This document shows positions 52,501 to 59,628 of a stretch of DNA of 64,000 nucleotides, piece by piece (position 1 is the first letter of the stretch; each line of letters opens with the position of its first letter). Made by a program: the position numbers and the translations under genes. The notes below the pieces were generated by a model, which was given only the letters and a program-made list of their open reading frames with translations, was not told where the DNA came from and made no database searches. The stretch is from Bacillus pinisoli (GTDB lineage Bacteria; Bacillota; Bacilli; Bacillales; SA4): positions 185,636-249,635 of the forward strand of contig NZ_JAJQKI010000005.1 of assembly GCF_023036475.1 (NCBI RefSeq). Reading direction: 5' to 3'.

Positions 52501-54234
52501 ATCTTGTAATATTGAAAAGTCCACCGTTTGGTTATAGGAATTGTTTGTGACAGGTATCTCTTTTGTGACTGAATGTTGGTTCTGATCCACAAACTCTGCA
52601 CGTATCTTGGTTGCTCCCGTTACCGTTCCGCTAATCGTAAACGACTGCTGGTTTTTAGCTGTAATCGTTTCAATGTTGTTTAGAATTAGATTGGTTGGTG
52701 CCGTTACGTCTTTTAGTGCAGTTTGAGTGAAGGCAGTACTTGTGTTTCCAGCTTGATCAATCGCCTTTACTTGGATTGTTATTTTTCCATCTTGAATGCT
52801 AGCTACCCCTTGCTTCATGGTAAAGTTTCCATTTGGGTCTGCCGTTGTCTCTAGTTGGACAGTTTGATTTTTTTCATCGGTAAAAGTAATGACAACCCTC
52901 GCTCCCGCTTCTGCTGTTCCAGCTAGTTCATACGCTGCTACATTTTGCTGAGTGATGACTGCGAGCGTCCCTACTGTTGGGGGCGCTGGCGGTGTTGTAT
53001 CAGCCACAACTATTGGTGCCGGTATTGTAAGCTTTTGACCAACATAAATCATATCCGTTGTTAACTGATTAAGTTGCTTAATGTCTGTCACCGTAGTGTT
53101 GTAGCGTTTTGCTAGTAGGGATAGCGTGTCACCTGAAACCACTGTATGAGTAGTGGTTGATGGTGGTTCCGGTGACGGATTAGTTATAGGTGGAGCCGTT
53201 GGTTCTGGTGTCGTCGACGTTCCAACCGCTGGTATTGTTAACTGTTGACCGACAAAAATCATATCCGTTGTTAACTTGTTGGTGCTTTTTATTGCATCGA
53301 CTGTTGTGTTAAAGCGTTTTGCGATCAGAGAAATCGTGTCTCCTGAGACCACTGTGTATGTGGTTGTGGTTGGTGCTGGTTGCGTCGGTGCGGTTGGCAC
53401 TGCAGGTGGCGGGGCAGGTTCAACTACTGATTTGGGAATTAGCAGAACCTGTCCGATGAAAATGTTCGTTGTGGTAAGGGCATTCTGCTGTTGAATCTTC
53501 TGAACCGTCGTCCCAAAATTTTTAGCAATAAGACTTAATGAGTCCCCTGATTTGACCGTATATTGTGTAGTATTCTGCTCTTGTTGGGTTGGAGCAGGTG
53601 CTGTTGTTGGTGGTGGTGGCGGCGCTGATTGCTTTGGGGCAGTTGACGTCGTTGTCACCGAAACTGGCACTAGTAATCGTTGCCCTATGTAAATATTGTC
53701 ACTTGTCAGCTTGTTTGCTGTTTTAATATCAGTAACGGTGGTTTGTAGCTTTTTTGCAATAAGTGAAAGGGTATCTCCACTTGAGACAATGTACGAATAG
53801 ATTGGAATCTTGATGGATTGTCCGACATAAATCATATCGGTCTTCAGTCCATTGATTTGTTGGACTGCTGTTACGGTTACATTGTACTGCTTGGCAATTA
53901 CAGAGAGAGATTCCCCGCTTTTTACAGTATGTATGACTAGCGGCACACCGGAAACTGGTTGCAGAGTGGTAGTTTGAGCACCAGCCTGAATTGGACTTAG
54001 CTCACCTAGATTAATCACCCCAATTACCATAGCACCCGCTAAAATTTTTATCGTATTGATTTTAATAGTGGGATATTTTTCTCTCGCTATTCTTGTGGCT
54101 TCTTGAAAGAGATTTTCCCGCTTATTTATAAGATGACCTAACTCATTTGCAAACTCCTCTTGAAACTCCGATATGTATAACTCAAGTATATATTGGTCTC
54201 CATCTTGAATGATTTTATCATGTTTGAATTCCAT
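49507..54234 (-). CDS. Giant LysM-Ig-GH18 wall protein (about 1575 residues)
   Basis: A very large surface hydrolase. The order is: cytosolic N-terminal domain (about residues 1-55, YILELYISEFQEEFANELGH), a membrane segment IKILAGAMVIGVINLGELSP, five LysM modules, eight bacterial Ig-like repeats of about 95 residues (each with a GNFT or GDY strand and D-x-A-GN-x-S tail), a sixth LysM and a C-terminal GH18 domain. The GH18 motif is LDGVNIDIEN, with the acid/base glutamate. This suggests cleavage of the glycan of peptidoglycan or chitin, as in YaaH/SleL-type N-acetylglucosaminidases. I use the ATG at 54234 after AAGAGGTG. Confidence 0.85.
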   Translation of the reverse strand: MEFKHDKIIQDGDQYILELYISEFQEEFANELGHLINKRENLFQEATRIAREKYPTIKINTIKILAGAMVIGVINLGELSPIQAGAQTTTLQPVSGVPLVIHTVKSGESLSVIAKQYNVTVTAVQQINGLKTDMIYVGQSIKIPIYSYIVSSGDTLSLIAKKLQTTVTDIKTANKLTSDNIYIGQRLLVPVSVTTTSTAPKQSAPPPPPTTAPAPTQQEQNTTQYTVKSGDSLSLIAKNFGTTVQKIQQQNALTTTNIFIGQVLLIPKSVVEPAPPPAVPTAPTQPAPTTTTYTVVSGDTISLIAKRFNTTVDAIKSTNKLTTDMIFVGQQLTIPAVGTSTTPEPTAPPITNPSPEPPSTTTHTVVSGDTLSLLAKRYNTTVTDIKQLNQLTTDMIYVGQKLTIPAPIVVADTTPPAPPTVGTLAVITQQNVAAYELAGTAEAGARVVITFTDEKNQTVQLETTADPNGNFTMKQGVASIQDGKITIQVKAIDQAGNTSTAFTQTALKDVTAPTNLILNNIETITAKNQQSFTISGTVTGATKIRAEFVDQNQHSVTKEIPVTNNSYNQTVDFSILQDGTISVKLVAVDTHGNESAVKTSQLIKDTASPNAPTINVPSFINSGNEHAITITGKTEPNSLVSMKVSDQTNTLTRQVTADANGDYTVIIDARPFHEGTITIEARSIDQVGNESESYRVQTIKDISVGDLLISELAPINKELSTNYTVKGKGEPTTTVQLTFSDTAGYSITKTIQTDEQGNFTEAVDVTTLQDGVITINAYQTDEANNKSNVFTKVIQKETEAPTLVTLNPVKVATQQNIGNYVVTGTGEPQSTVEAVFTDQQGNEVIHQAKIRADGSFTMAANLNALTGDTLTITVHQSDQLGNKSERTTRSTTIDTTGPATLEIANASTANAETATNFTFTGKTETGASLELELTDGTNTIIYHGSADEDGAFSIITNLSKLADGLISGKISTKDPYQNAGIVKEISLTKDTEITDLTSLDVAGEGKVSSANVDSYTISGVSQEEGAVVTVEVSDGVNTITETALVVDGTFQKPFNLRNLAEGMLQIQVFQQDTAGNTSTLMTKTIEKDTEVVQPVIQVSQLTKTTTGYTYQLRGIGEPNSEVTVNISGQTSPTTITNTYVVNEAGQFQLTIDLAALNGQKPFIIIEQKDAFGNESTPLLIGVSTYVVGSGDNLWKISTLLGTTVQELRNLNNLTTDMIYIGQNLKVPLVAGLQQTAVSEQHSFNMGYLYHGSSNTYMQTMKYTQGSINVVAPTYFDINPDGSLKLTPVLDRYFIASMQSNGIRVVPFLSNHWDRALGEKALHNRETLSTQIAEAVRIYNLDGVNIDIENVTHEYRDEYTEFAQMLRAKIPTDKEVSVAVAANPRDFKLGWHGSYDYISLGQTSDYLMIMAYDESFTGSEPGPVASIQFVEQSIQYAIQNGVPKEKIVLGIGHFGRYWQEGAPVGGNGMANEHVAKAIQMYNGVVTFDQKSMSPKATFTIKEGDPALNVYGKVLNPGNYTVWYENEESIRAKFELVEKYGIKGTGNWGLEQENPAFWSTFSQWVQEAQPVTGEGSQ

Positions 54235-54327
54235 ACTCATTCACCTCTTCATCGTTAATCACTATTTCTAGTGTTTGCCTTAGAGGTGTTCGTCATGTAT
54301 TTTAGTGGAAAATTTGTAGAGTACTGG

Positions 54328-54834
54328 TTACTTATTGGTTAGGTTGTGGATCTGTTTATAGATGTCAACAATTTCATTCATTCTCATACGAACTAGGCCA
54401 CTTGAAGAGGGAGCAACGAAATCTATGACACCTTCTACGACTGAATGAGGTTGAGCACCCCACTCAATCTTTTTTTGCCTAGCAAATTCCTGGTAGACTC
54501 CTTTTCCCACGTAACACGCAACTTTAGGTTTGTATTTATTAAGTTTTTCCTTTAGTAGCTCTCTTCCCTCTTCGTATTCATCCTTCGTGATATCAAGTGC
54601 TTCTTTTGTCGGTCTTTCGACGATATTGGTTAAGCCATAACCTAGCTTTACTAAATCTTGGTCTTCTTCTGTTGTATACAGTCTTGGCGTGATCCCTGCT
54701 TCAAAAAGGATTTTCCAGAAACGGTTATTGGGATTGGCGAAATGATGGCCAGTTTCTCCCGATTTTAAGCTGGGGTTAAAGCCAATAAAAACGATTTTTA
54801 GGTTGTTTTGTAGATGATCTGGGATGGGGTTCAT
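54328..54834 (-). CDS. mug: Mismatch-specific uracil/thymine DNA glycosylase
   Basis: A 168-residue base-excision repair enzyme of the Mug/TDG type, which removes U or T opposite G. Motifs are IVFIGFNPSLKSGETGHHFANPNNRFWK (active site GFNPS and the N-R-F-W loop) and the intercalating loop VAPSSSGLVRM. The start is the ATG at 54834 after AAGAGGTG; a GTG three codons earlier overlaps that site. It is monocistronic. Confidence 0.88.
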   Translation of the reverse strand: MNPIPDHLQNNLKIVFIGFNPSLKSGETGHHFANPNNRFWKILFEAGITPRLYTTEEDQDLVKLGYGLTNIVERPTKEALDITKDEYEEGRELLKEKLNKYKPKVACYVGKGVYQEFARQKKIEWGAQPHSVVEGVIDFVAPSSSGLVRMRMNEIVDIYKQIHNLTNK

Positions 54835-54909
54835 ATCGTTCACCTCTTTTTAGGTCTATTTTAACTTGAGAGTGGGGTGAATACAAAAGTTGAGGGGGCT
54901 GGGGGAGGG

Positions 54910-54950
54910 TTATGCGTCGATTTTAGGATTTATGCGTCTACCTTAGTTTC
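54910..54950. repeat. Short ~20-bp-period repeat (TTATGCGTC)
   Basis: TTATGCGTCGATTTTAGGAT is followed directly by TTATGCGTCTACCTTAGTTT. Read on the minus strand this is GACGCATAA, the same heptamer as in the array at 41640. A TCTCGG/CCGAGA hairpin follows at 54950-54973. Confidence 0.5.
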
Positions 54951-55067
54951 TCTCGGGTGAGGCCCTCCGAGACGAAGCATACGTCCATTGCTTCTCCCTC
55001 TATCACTAGTATATGATACAGAGGAAACGTGATATAATAGTTAAAAAGCACGGAAGTAGGTGGATTT

Positions 55068-55505
55068 ATGAAAACTTTTAAACTGGTGTCCTTAAAGATT
55101 TCACATCCCCAGGAACAAGTAAAAAGCCAACAGATTCATTTAATAGATGGACTAGTTATCAATAAAGAAGATGAAGAACGCAAATGGCTGCTTGAAGCTT
55201 ATGTAGGTAAAGAATGCGAGGAGCTGTTTACCAAGCTAAAAGAAGACGAACAAGAAGTCAAGGTGGAAGCGACCATTTCCAGAAAAGACAATGATCCAGC
55301 GGCCTTTATCACAACGATCCAGTCTGTTGCCGTCATGGAAGAGAATATGAGCGTTCTTTTTAACGGGGTACTAGTGGGTAAGGCTGATATGTCTGAAGCG
55401 ATCTTATCAGAACTGATTGAAGAAGGATTCCAAGGTAACGTACTCTTACAAGAATTTAAAAAGCGTGTGTATGAAAAGAAAAACACGGGTGTGAAGGTAA
55501 AATAG
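55068..55505 (+). CDS. ywpF: YwpF-like protein
   Basis: A 145-residue soluble protein matching B. subtilis YwpF: MKTFKLVSLKI at the start, LIDGLVINKEDEERKWLLEA, and FKKRVYEKK at the end. Its role is unknown. In B. subtilis ywpF lies next to ssbB (ywpH); here it is 12 kb away on the other strand, so the order has been broken. It has a GTAGGTGG site, and a terminator follows the stop. It is monocistronic. Confidence 0.75.
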   Translation: MKTFKLVSLKISHPQEQVKSQQIHLIDGLVINKEDEERKWLLEAYVGKECEELFTKLKEDEQEVKVEATISRKDNDPAAFITTIQSVAVMEENMSVLFNGVLVGKADMSEAILSELIEEGFQGNVLLQEFKKRVYEKKNTGVKVK

Positions 55506-55506
55506 A

Positions 55507-55537
55507 CCTGCTACTTTTTATAGTAGTGGGTTTTTTA
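55507..55537 (+). terminator. Terminator after ywpF
   Basis: ACCTGCTACT pairs with AGTAGTGGGT (with G-U pairs), followed by T5. Confidence 0.75.
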
Positions 55538-55551
55538 GTGCTTTAAAGGAA

Positions 55552-55593
55552 CGGGGGCCAGGCCCCCACCGCTTTACAGCGGTGAAGGCCTGG
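55552..55593. repeat. REP-like palindrome, GC-rich family, copy 1
   Basis: GGGGGCCAGGCCCCC followed by an ACCGCT/AGCGGT hairpin and a GGCCTGGC tail. It is one of four related elements within 3 kb. Confidence 0.7.
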
Positions 55594-55605
55594 CTCATGC
55601 TTAGT

Positions 55606-56580
55606 TTATAGGAGATCTTTGTTTACTAGATTTTGTGGAGTATCTTTGGTTAAGGCATGAATTAGGTTTTGAGCTGCTAATTCTGCCATTTTAATTCGTG
55701 TTTTGATGCTTGCTGATCCAATATGTGGTAAGGTGACGACGTTTGGTAGTGTTAGTAGTGGATGGTCCATAGGGAGTGGTTCTTGTTCAAAAACGTCTAG
55801 ACCCGCTGCCCAGATTTTCTTTTGGACTAATGCTTCGTATAGCTCTGCTTCATTCACAATGCCACCTCTGGCCACATTAATGAGGATAGCAGTATCCTTC
55901 ATTAACAAAAGTTCTTCTTTTGAGATAAGATTTTTTGTTTCGTTAGTATATGGAGTTAGAATTACGACGAAATCTGATCGTTGTAGTAGTTCGTTTAATT
56001 CCACGTAGGATATGCCTAGTTCGGCTTCCTTTTCCATCTTTCTAGAACGGTTATAATATAAGATTTCCATATTAAATCCTCTTGCTCGTTTAGCTACAGC
56101 TTCACCGATTCTCCCCATCCCTACAATCCCTATCGTCGCACCAAATATATCCTGCCCTGTTAGCATCATCGGTGCCCAGGATTTCCATTGTCCTTGTCTA
56201 AGAAATTCTGACGCTTCTGGAATTCTTCTTGCCGTTGCCATTAATAAAGCAAAGGTAAGATCAGCTGTAGATTCTGTCAGCACTCCTGGAGTATTTGTAA
56301 CCATAATTCCTTTATTGCTAGCAGCCTTAATATCTATATTATTGTAGCCCACGGCCATATTACTTATAACCTTTAGGTTCGGTGCCAGTTCAAGTAGCCC
56401 TTGATCGACTTGCTCTGTTAACAAGCAATATAGCCCATCAACAGTTTGGATCTTTTCTATGAGCACTTCACGTGGTACTGGCGTTTCTTCTTCCTCCCAC
56501 ATCTCAACTAGAAAATGTTCCTTAAGCAGTTGTAAGGCGGTATCCGGTATTTTTCTGGTAACATAAATGCTTGGCTTCAT
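55606..56580 (-). CDS. D-2-hydroxyacid dehydrogenase (glyoxylate/2-ketogluconate reductase)
   Basis: A 324-residue NAD(P)H-dependent oxidoreductase. It has MKPSIYVTRKIPD, the N-terminal substrate domain, a Rossmann fold with GIVGMGRIGEAVAKRARGF, and catalytic residues: Arg in NVARGGIVNE, Glu in DVFEQEPLP, His in LPHIGSAS. It is most like the GyaR/GhrB/YvcT group acting on glyoxylate, hydroxypyruvate or 2-ketogluconate. AAAGAGGTG lies before the ATG. It is monocistronic, with REP-like elements on both sides. Confidence 0.87.
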   Translation of the reverse strand: MKPSIYVTRKIPDTALQLLKEHFLVEMWEEEETPVPREVLIEKIQTVDGLYCLLTEQVDQGLLELAPNLKVISNMAVGYNNIDIKAASNKGIMVTNTPGVLTESTADLTFALLMATARRIPEASEFLRQGQWKSWAPMMLTGQDIFGATIGIVGMGRIGEAVAKRARGFNMEILYYNRSRKMEKEAELGISYVELNELLQRSDFVVILTPYTNETKNLISKEELLLMKDTAILINVARGGIVNEAELYEALVQKKIWAAGLDVFEQEPLPMDHPLLTLPNVVTLPHIGSASIKTRIKMAELAAQNLIHALTKDTPQNLVNKDLL

Positions 56581-56649
56581 ATCCGCACCTCTTTCTATAT
56601 ATACCTATATACTATCAAATAATGGTTGGCTTTAGCACTGTAAAGGGTT

Positions 56650-56695
56650 GGGGGCCAGTCCCCCGTTGCTTTAAAGCAACGGGGGACTGGCCCCC
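56650..56695. repeat. REP-like palindrome, GC-rich family, copy 2
   Basis: GGGGGCCAGTCCCCCGTTGC pairs perfectly with its inverse across a TTTAAA centre, giving an inverted repeat of about 21 bp in each arm. Confidence 0.8.
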
Positions 56696-56793
56696 ACTAC
56701 GTTAATGTGTTAAAAAATTGTTATTAACTTTTCGAATATTCATTTAAATTTTATTTTATAATTAAATTAGTACAAACAAGGAGGATTATAGCT

Positions 56794-57702
56794 ATGACTT
56801 ATACTCTATCGAAGGAACATTTTATTTATGCATTCAGTAAAGATCACAGTCCAGTTTTAAAGGTAACACCGAAATCTACAGTGGTCATTGATACATATGA
56901 TTGCTTTCAAGACCAGATTCAGTCTAATACGACTGCTGTCACTTCAATTGATTGGGATCAGATCAATCCAGCTACGGGACCAATTTATGTTGAAGGAGCA
57001 AAAGCTGGAGACATTTTGAAAGTAACCATCGATGCAATTGAACTTGGAAAGCAAGGAGTAATGGCGGTTGGGCCAAAACTTGGCGTCATGGGACACCGAA
57101 TCGAGCAGTTTGAAGCAAAGATTATGCCCATTGAAAATGATGCCGCAATATTTAATGAGAAGATAAGAATTCCTTTAAATCCTATGATTGGTGTTATTGG
57201 AGTAGCACCTGAGGGTGACCCTGTATCATGCGGTACTCCTGGAGCTCACGGTGGGAATATGGATACAAAATTAATTACTACCGGTGCGACGCTTTATTTT
57301 CCTGTTTTTCATGAGGGTGCCTTATTTGGTTTAGGTGATTTACATGCAGCAATGGGTGATGGAGAAATTGGTGTTTCAGGTATTGAAGTTCCTGCGAAGG
57401 TAACAGTAACACTAGATGTCGTGAAAGGAAAATCCATACGTTATCCATTTTTAGAAAATGAAGAAGGTCTTGCTTCCCTAGTTTCGGCTCACACGCTCGA
57501 TGACGCAGCAAAATTAGCTGTCGAAGAAATGATTGATTTACTACTCCCACATACGGATTTATCACTGAATCATTTCACCATGCTAATGAGTGCAGTCGGA
57601 CAATCTCAAATCTCTCAAATTGTAGACCCACTCTTAACAGCTCGATTTGTTGTCCCACAATGGGTATTAGATGCCTATCAAATTAAGGCTTTTCAAGAAT
57701 AA
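56794..57702 (+). CDS. Acetamidase/formamidase family protein
   Basis: A 302-residue cytosolic hydrolase that frees ammonia from small amides such as formamide or acetamide. Family blocks are INPATGPIYVEGAKAGDILKV, GTPGAHGGNMDTKLI, VFHEGALFGLGDLHAAMGDGE (metal-binding His and Asp) and GVSGIE. The length fits the family. AAGGAGGA lies before the ATG. It is monocistronic, and the third REP-like palindrome follows its stop. Confidence 0.9.
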   Translation: MTYTLSKEHFIYAFSKDHSPVLKVTPKSTVVIDTYDCFQDQIQSNTTAVTSIDWDQINPATGPIYVEGAKAGDILKVTIDAIELGKQGVMAVGPKLGVMGHRIEQFEAKIMPIENDAAIFNEKIRIPLNPMIGVIGVAPEGDPVSCGTPGAHGGNMDTKLITTGATLYFPVFHEGALFGLGDLHAAMGDGEIGVSGIEVPAKVTVTLDVVKGKSIRYPFLENEEGLASLVSAHTLDDAAKLAVEEMIDLLLPHTDLSLNHFTMLMSAVGQSQISQIVDPLLTARFVVPQWVLDAYQIKAFQE

Positions 57703-57724
57703 CATTTAACACTTTAAACAGATA

Positions 57725-57769
57725 GGGGCCTGACCCCCGTTGCGTTAAAGCAACGGGGGTCAGGCCCCC
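57725..57769. repeat. REP-like palindrome, GC-rich family, copy 3
   Basis: GGGGCCTGACCCCCGTTGC is inverted as GCAACGGGGGTCAGGCCCC around GTTAAA. It lies between the convergent amidase genes, where it could act as a terminator. Confidence 0.8.
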
Positions 57770-57775
57770 ACTACA

Positions 57776-58510
57776 TTACTGTGTGAAAGCATTTATTTGA
57801 GACCAGTCAAATAATGTTCCTGGATCACTCTTTCGGAGTGGGGCATATTCATCATGGCCGATTATATGGTCTCTATCTGGTAGAACTCCAGGATTCCTCT
57901 TTAGAATACTATCTACTAGCTTGTTTAATGCTTCATATTGCTCTTCTGTGTAGCCTATATGAGAAGGGTCTATAGAGTTATAGGTGTTACTTGACATCAT
58001 TGAAGTCATTTCATCTTTTGTACCAATTGCTAACATCTCAATTCCGATTGAATAACCATTTAAAATATCATCATAGTGTGGGTAGTCAGAAAGATAGCCA
58101 GGCCCTGCATGATAGGCAATTCGATCTTCCGGTACCATTCTATAGATGGTTCCATCACGGTCAATCATATAATGAGTGGAGAAGCCGTACTCCACAAATA
58201 TATCCTTAATTTCCTCGATATTATAAGGATCCTTCGGGTTAACAGATGCGTTGCTGATAAAGTGAAGGACAACATGCGATATCCTGCCTACTCTTGGCTT
58301 CGAGTTTTCATCTGGAAGGAAAGAGTCTACCACTTCCACTCCAAGGGTTGCGTTACTATTTTCTACCTCTCCAGCAGCTTTTACCACGTTTTCATGGTCA
58401 ACCTTTATATAAATTCCAATCGATATGACAATTAATAGACTGACAAAAACAGATATCCCTACATTTGCTTTCATATATCCACTAAACCCCTTATGGTCCT
58501 TATGGTCCAA
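57776..58510 (-). CDS. N-acetylmuramoyl-L-alanine amidase, membrane-anchored
   Basis: A zinc amidase of the Amidase_2/PGRP type that cuts the bond between MurNAc and L-Ala in the wall. The N-terminus has one membrane segment (VGISVFVSLLIVISIGIYI). The catalytic domain has VVLHFISNA in place of the usual VIHxT, GFSTHYMIDRDGTIY, RIAYHAGP and IGHDEYAPLRKSDPG, which include the zinc His and an active Lys/Asp. The length is 244 residues from a TTG at 58510; the ATG at 58474 is an alternative start, and neither has a strong site. Confidence 0.82.
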   Translation of the reverse strand: MDHKDHKGFSGYMKANVGISVFVSLLIVISIGIYIKVDHENVVKAAGEVENSNATLGVEVVDSFLPDENSKPRVGRISHVVLHFISNASVNPKDPYNIEEIKDIFVEYGFSTHYMIDRDGTIYRMVPEDRIAYHAGPGYLSDYPHYDDILNGYSIGIEMLAIGTKDEMTSMMSSNTYNSIDPSHIGYTEEQYEALNKLVDSILKRNPGVLPDRDHIIGHDEYAPLRKSDPGTLFDWSQINAFTQ

Positions 58511-58561
58511 CTTATTTATCCCTATTTTAACACATTATAACAAAAGACTTTAACGAATTAA

Positions 58562-58588
58562 TGCATCGGGGGCCTGGCCCCCGATGCA
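58562..58588. repeat. REP-like palindrome, GC-rich family, copy 4
   Basis: TGCATCGGGGGCC is perfectly inverted as GGCCCCCGATGCA. It lies in the divergent promoter region of the amidase and nuclease genes. Confidence 0.8.
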
Positions 58589-58720
58589 CTAAAGTAGTAA
58601 AGAATAAAGTTCGTAAAGGTCTAATAGAACCAACACCCACCTCATTATACAGTTAGCCTTCTTTTGGATGTAGTAGTATGATAGGGGTATTGATAGAGTA
58701 TAAGGATGTGAATTTACTAG

Positions 58721-59512
58721 ATGAGAATATCTATGCTTTTGTTTATGGTGCTGTTTATTAGTTCTTTTGATATAGATAACAGCCTTGCTCATAGAGGTAG
58801 TTTGGATGAGTTGGGTGGGCATTTTCGGAATAAGGATTGTGTGTATCTGTTGCATGAGCCGACAGAGCTTGTAAGATCCGTTTCTACTGTGGATGAGCTT
58901 GTTGCATTAATTCAGCAGTTTAATAGTAATGATTGTAAGAATGGACTGACTGCAGATCGGATTGATTTGGAGGGATTCACGCTAGGGAATAGTCCTTTCA
59001 CCGGCAAGTCATCTAATTCCCCTTCGTTGTCGAGTGATATTGCCTCTTTGGAACTTGGGCAAAGGTATGGTGCTACGCTTGAGAAGTGTGTGGACGGAGA
59101 TACGGCTGTGTTTTCTATTAACGGGAAGAGTTATAGCACACGCTTTTTATTTATTGATACGCCTGAAAGTACAACCCAGAAGGAGCCGTTTGGTAAAGAG
59201 GCAGCCGACTACACTTGCAGGTTTTTAAAAAGTGGAGATATTACTATTGAAACAGATGGAGATACCCTTTTCGATAAGTATGACCGCCTCCTCGCATGGG
59301 TTTTTGTTGATGACCAACTTCATCAGGAAGCCATTACTAAGGAAGGACTTGTTGAGGACTTTTATGATTATGGTGATTATTTATATGAAGATAAAGTCAG
59401 AGACGCGATGCAACTAGCTAAAATAAATGAGAGCGGACTATATGGGGGAACTACTAGTCTCCTTGCACGTATTTTCAAATGGATACAAGCTATCCTTACC
59501 AATCTATTATAA
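58721..59512 (+). CDS. Secreted thermonuclease-type protein
   Basis: A 263-residue exported nuclease. The signal peptide is short (MRISMLLFMVLFISSF). A small YHYH-like segment follows (HRGSLDELGGHF), then an SNase-like OB fold from about residue 125: VDGDTAVF, then TRFLFIDTPESTTQKEPFG and KYDRLLAWVFVDD, with the conserved Arg and Glu residues. It cuts DNA or RNA with Ca2+, by family. The start has AAGGATGTG before it. It is monocistronic, divergent from the amidase. Confidence 0.82.
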   Translation: MRISMLLFMVLFISSFDIDNSLAHRGSLDELGGHFRNKDCVYLLHEPTELVRSVSTVDELVALIQQFNSNDCKNGLTADRIDLEGFTLGNSPFTGKSSNSPSLSSDIASLELGQRYGATLEKCVDGDTAVFSINGKSYSTRFLFIDTPESTTQKEPFGKEAADYTCRFLKSGDITIETDGDTLFDKYDRLLAWVFVDDQLHQEAITKEGLVEDFYDYGDYLYEDKVRDAMQLAKINESGLYGGTTSLLARIFKWIQAILTNLL

Positions 59513-59628
59513 CAATTTGGTCATAGAGTTAAAGAACGCACACCATTGGAAAATAATTCATAGTGCCATGTTAGTATCTATTACCTAGAATATAATAGTA
59601 AGCATTTTTATCGCAAAGGAAGATGATA

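Noticed and set aside
49771..53494. Several plus-strand frames opposite the giant LysM/GH18 gene
   Set aside because: Antisense shadows caused by repetitive threonine- and valine-rich coding DNA.
54328..54834. Possible anti-phage island from 36 to 55 kb (SNF2 helicase, SWIM, glycosylase)
   Set aside because: YwqA/YwqB and Mug are widespread core-genome proteins of Bacillus and do not form one operon; no defence signature gene is seen.
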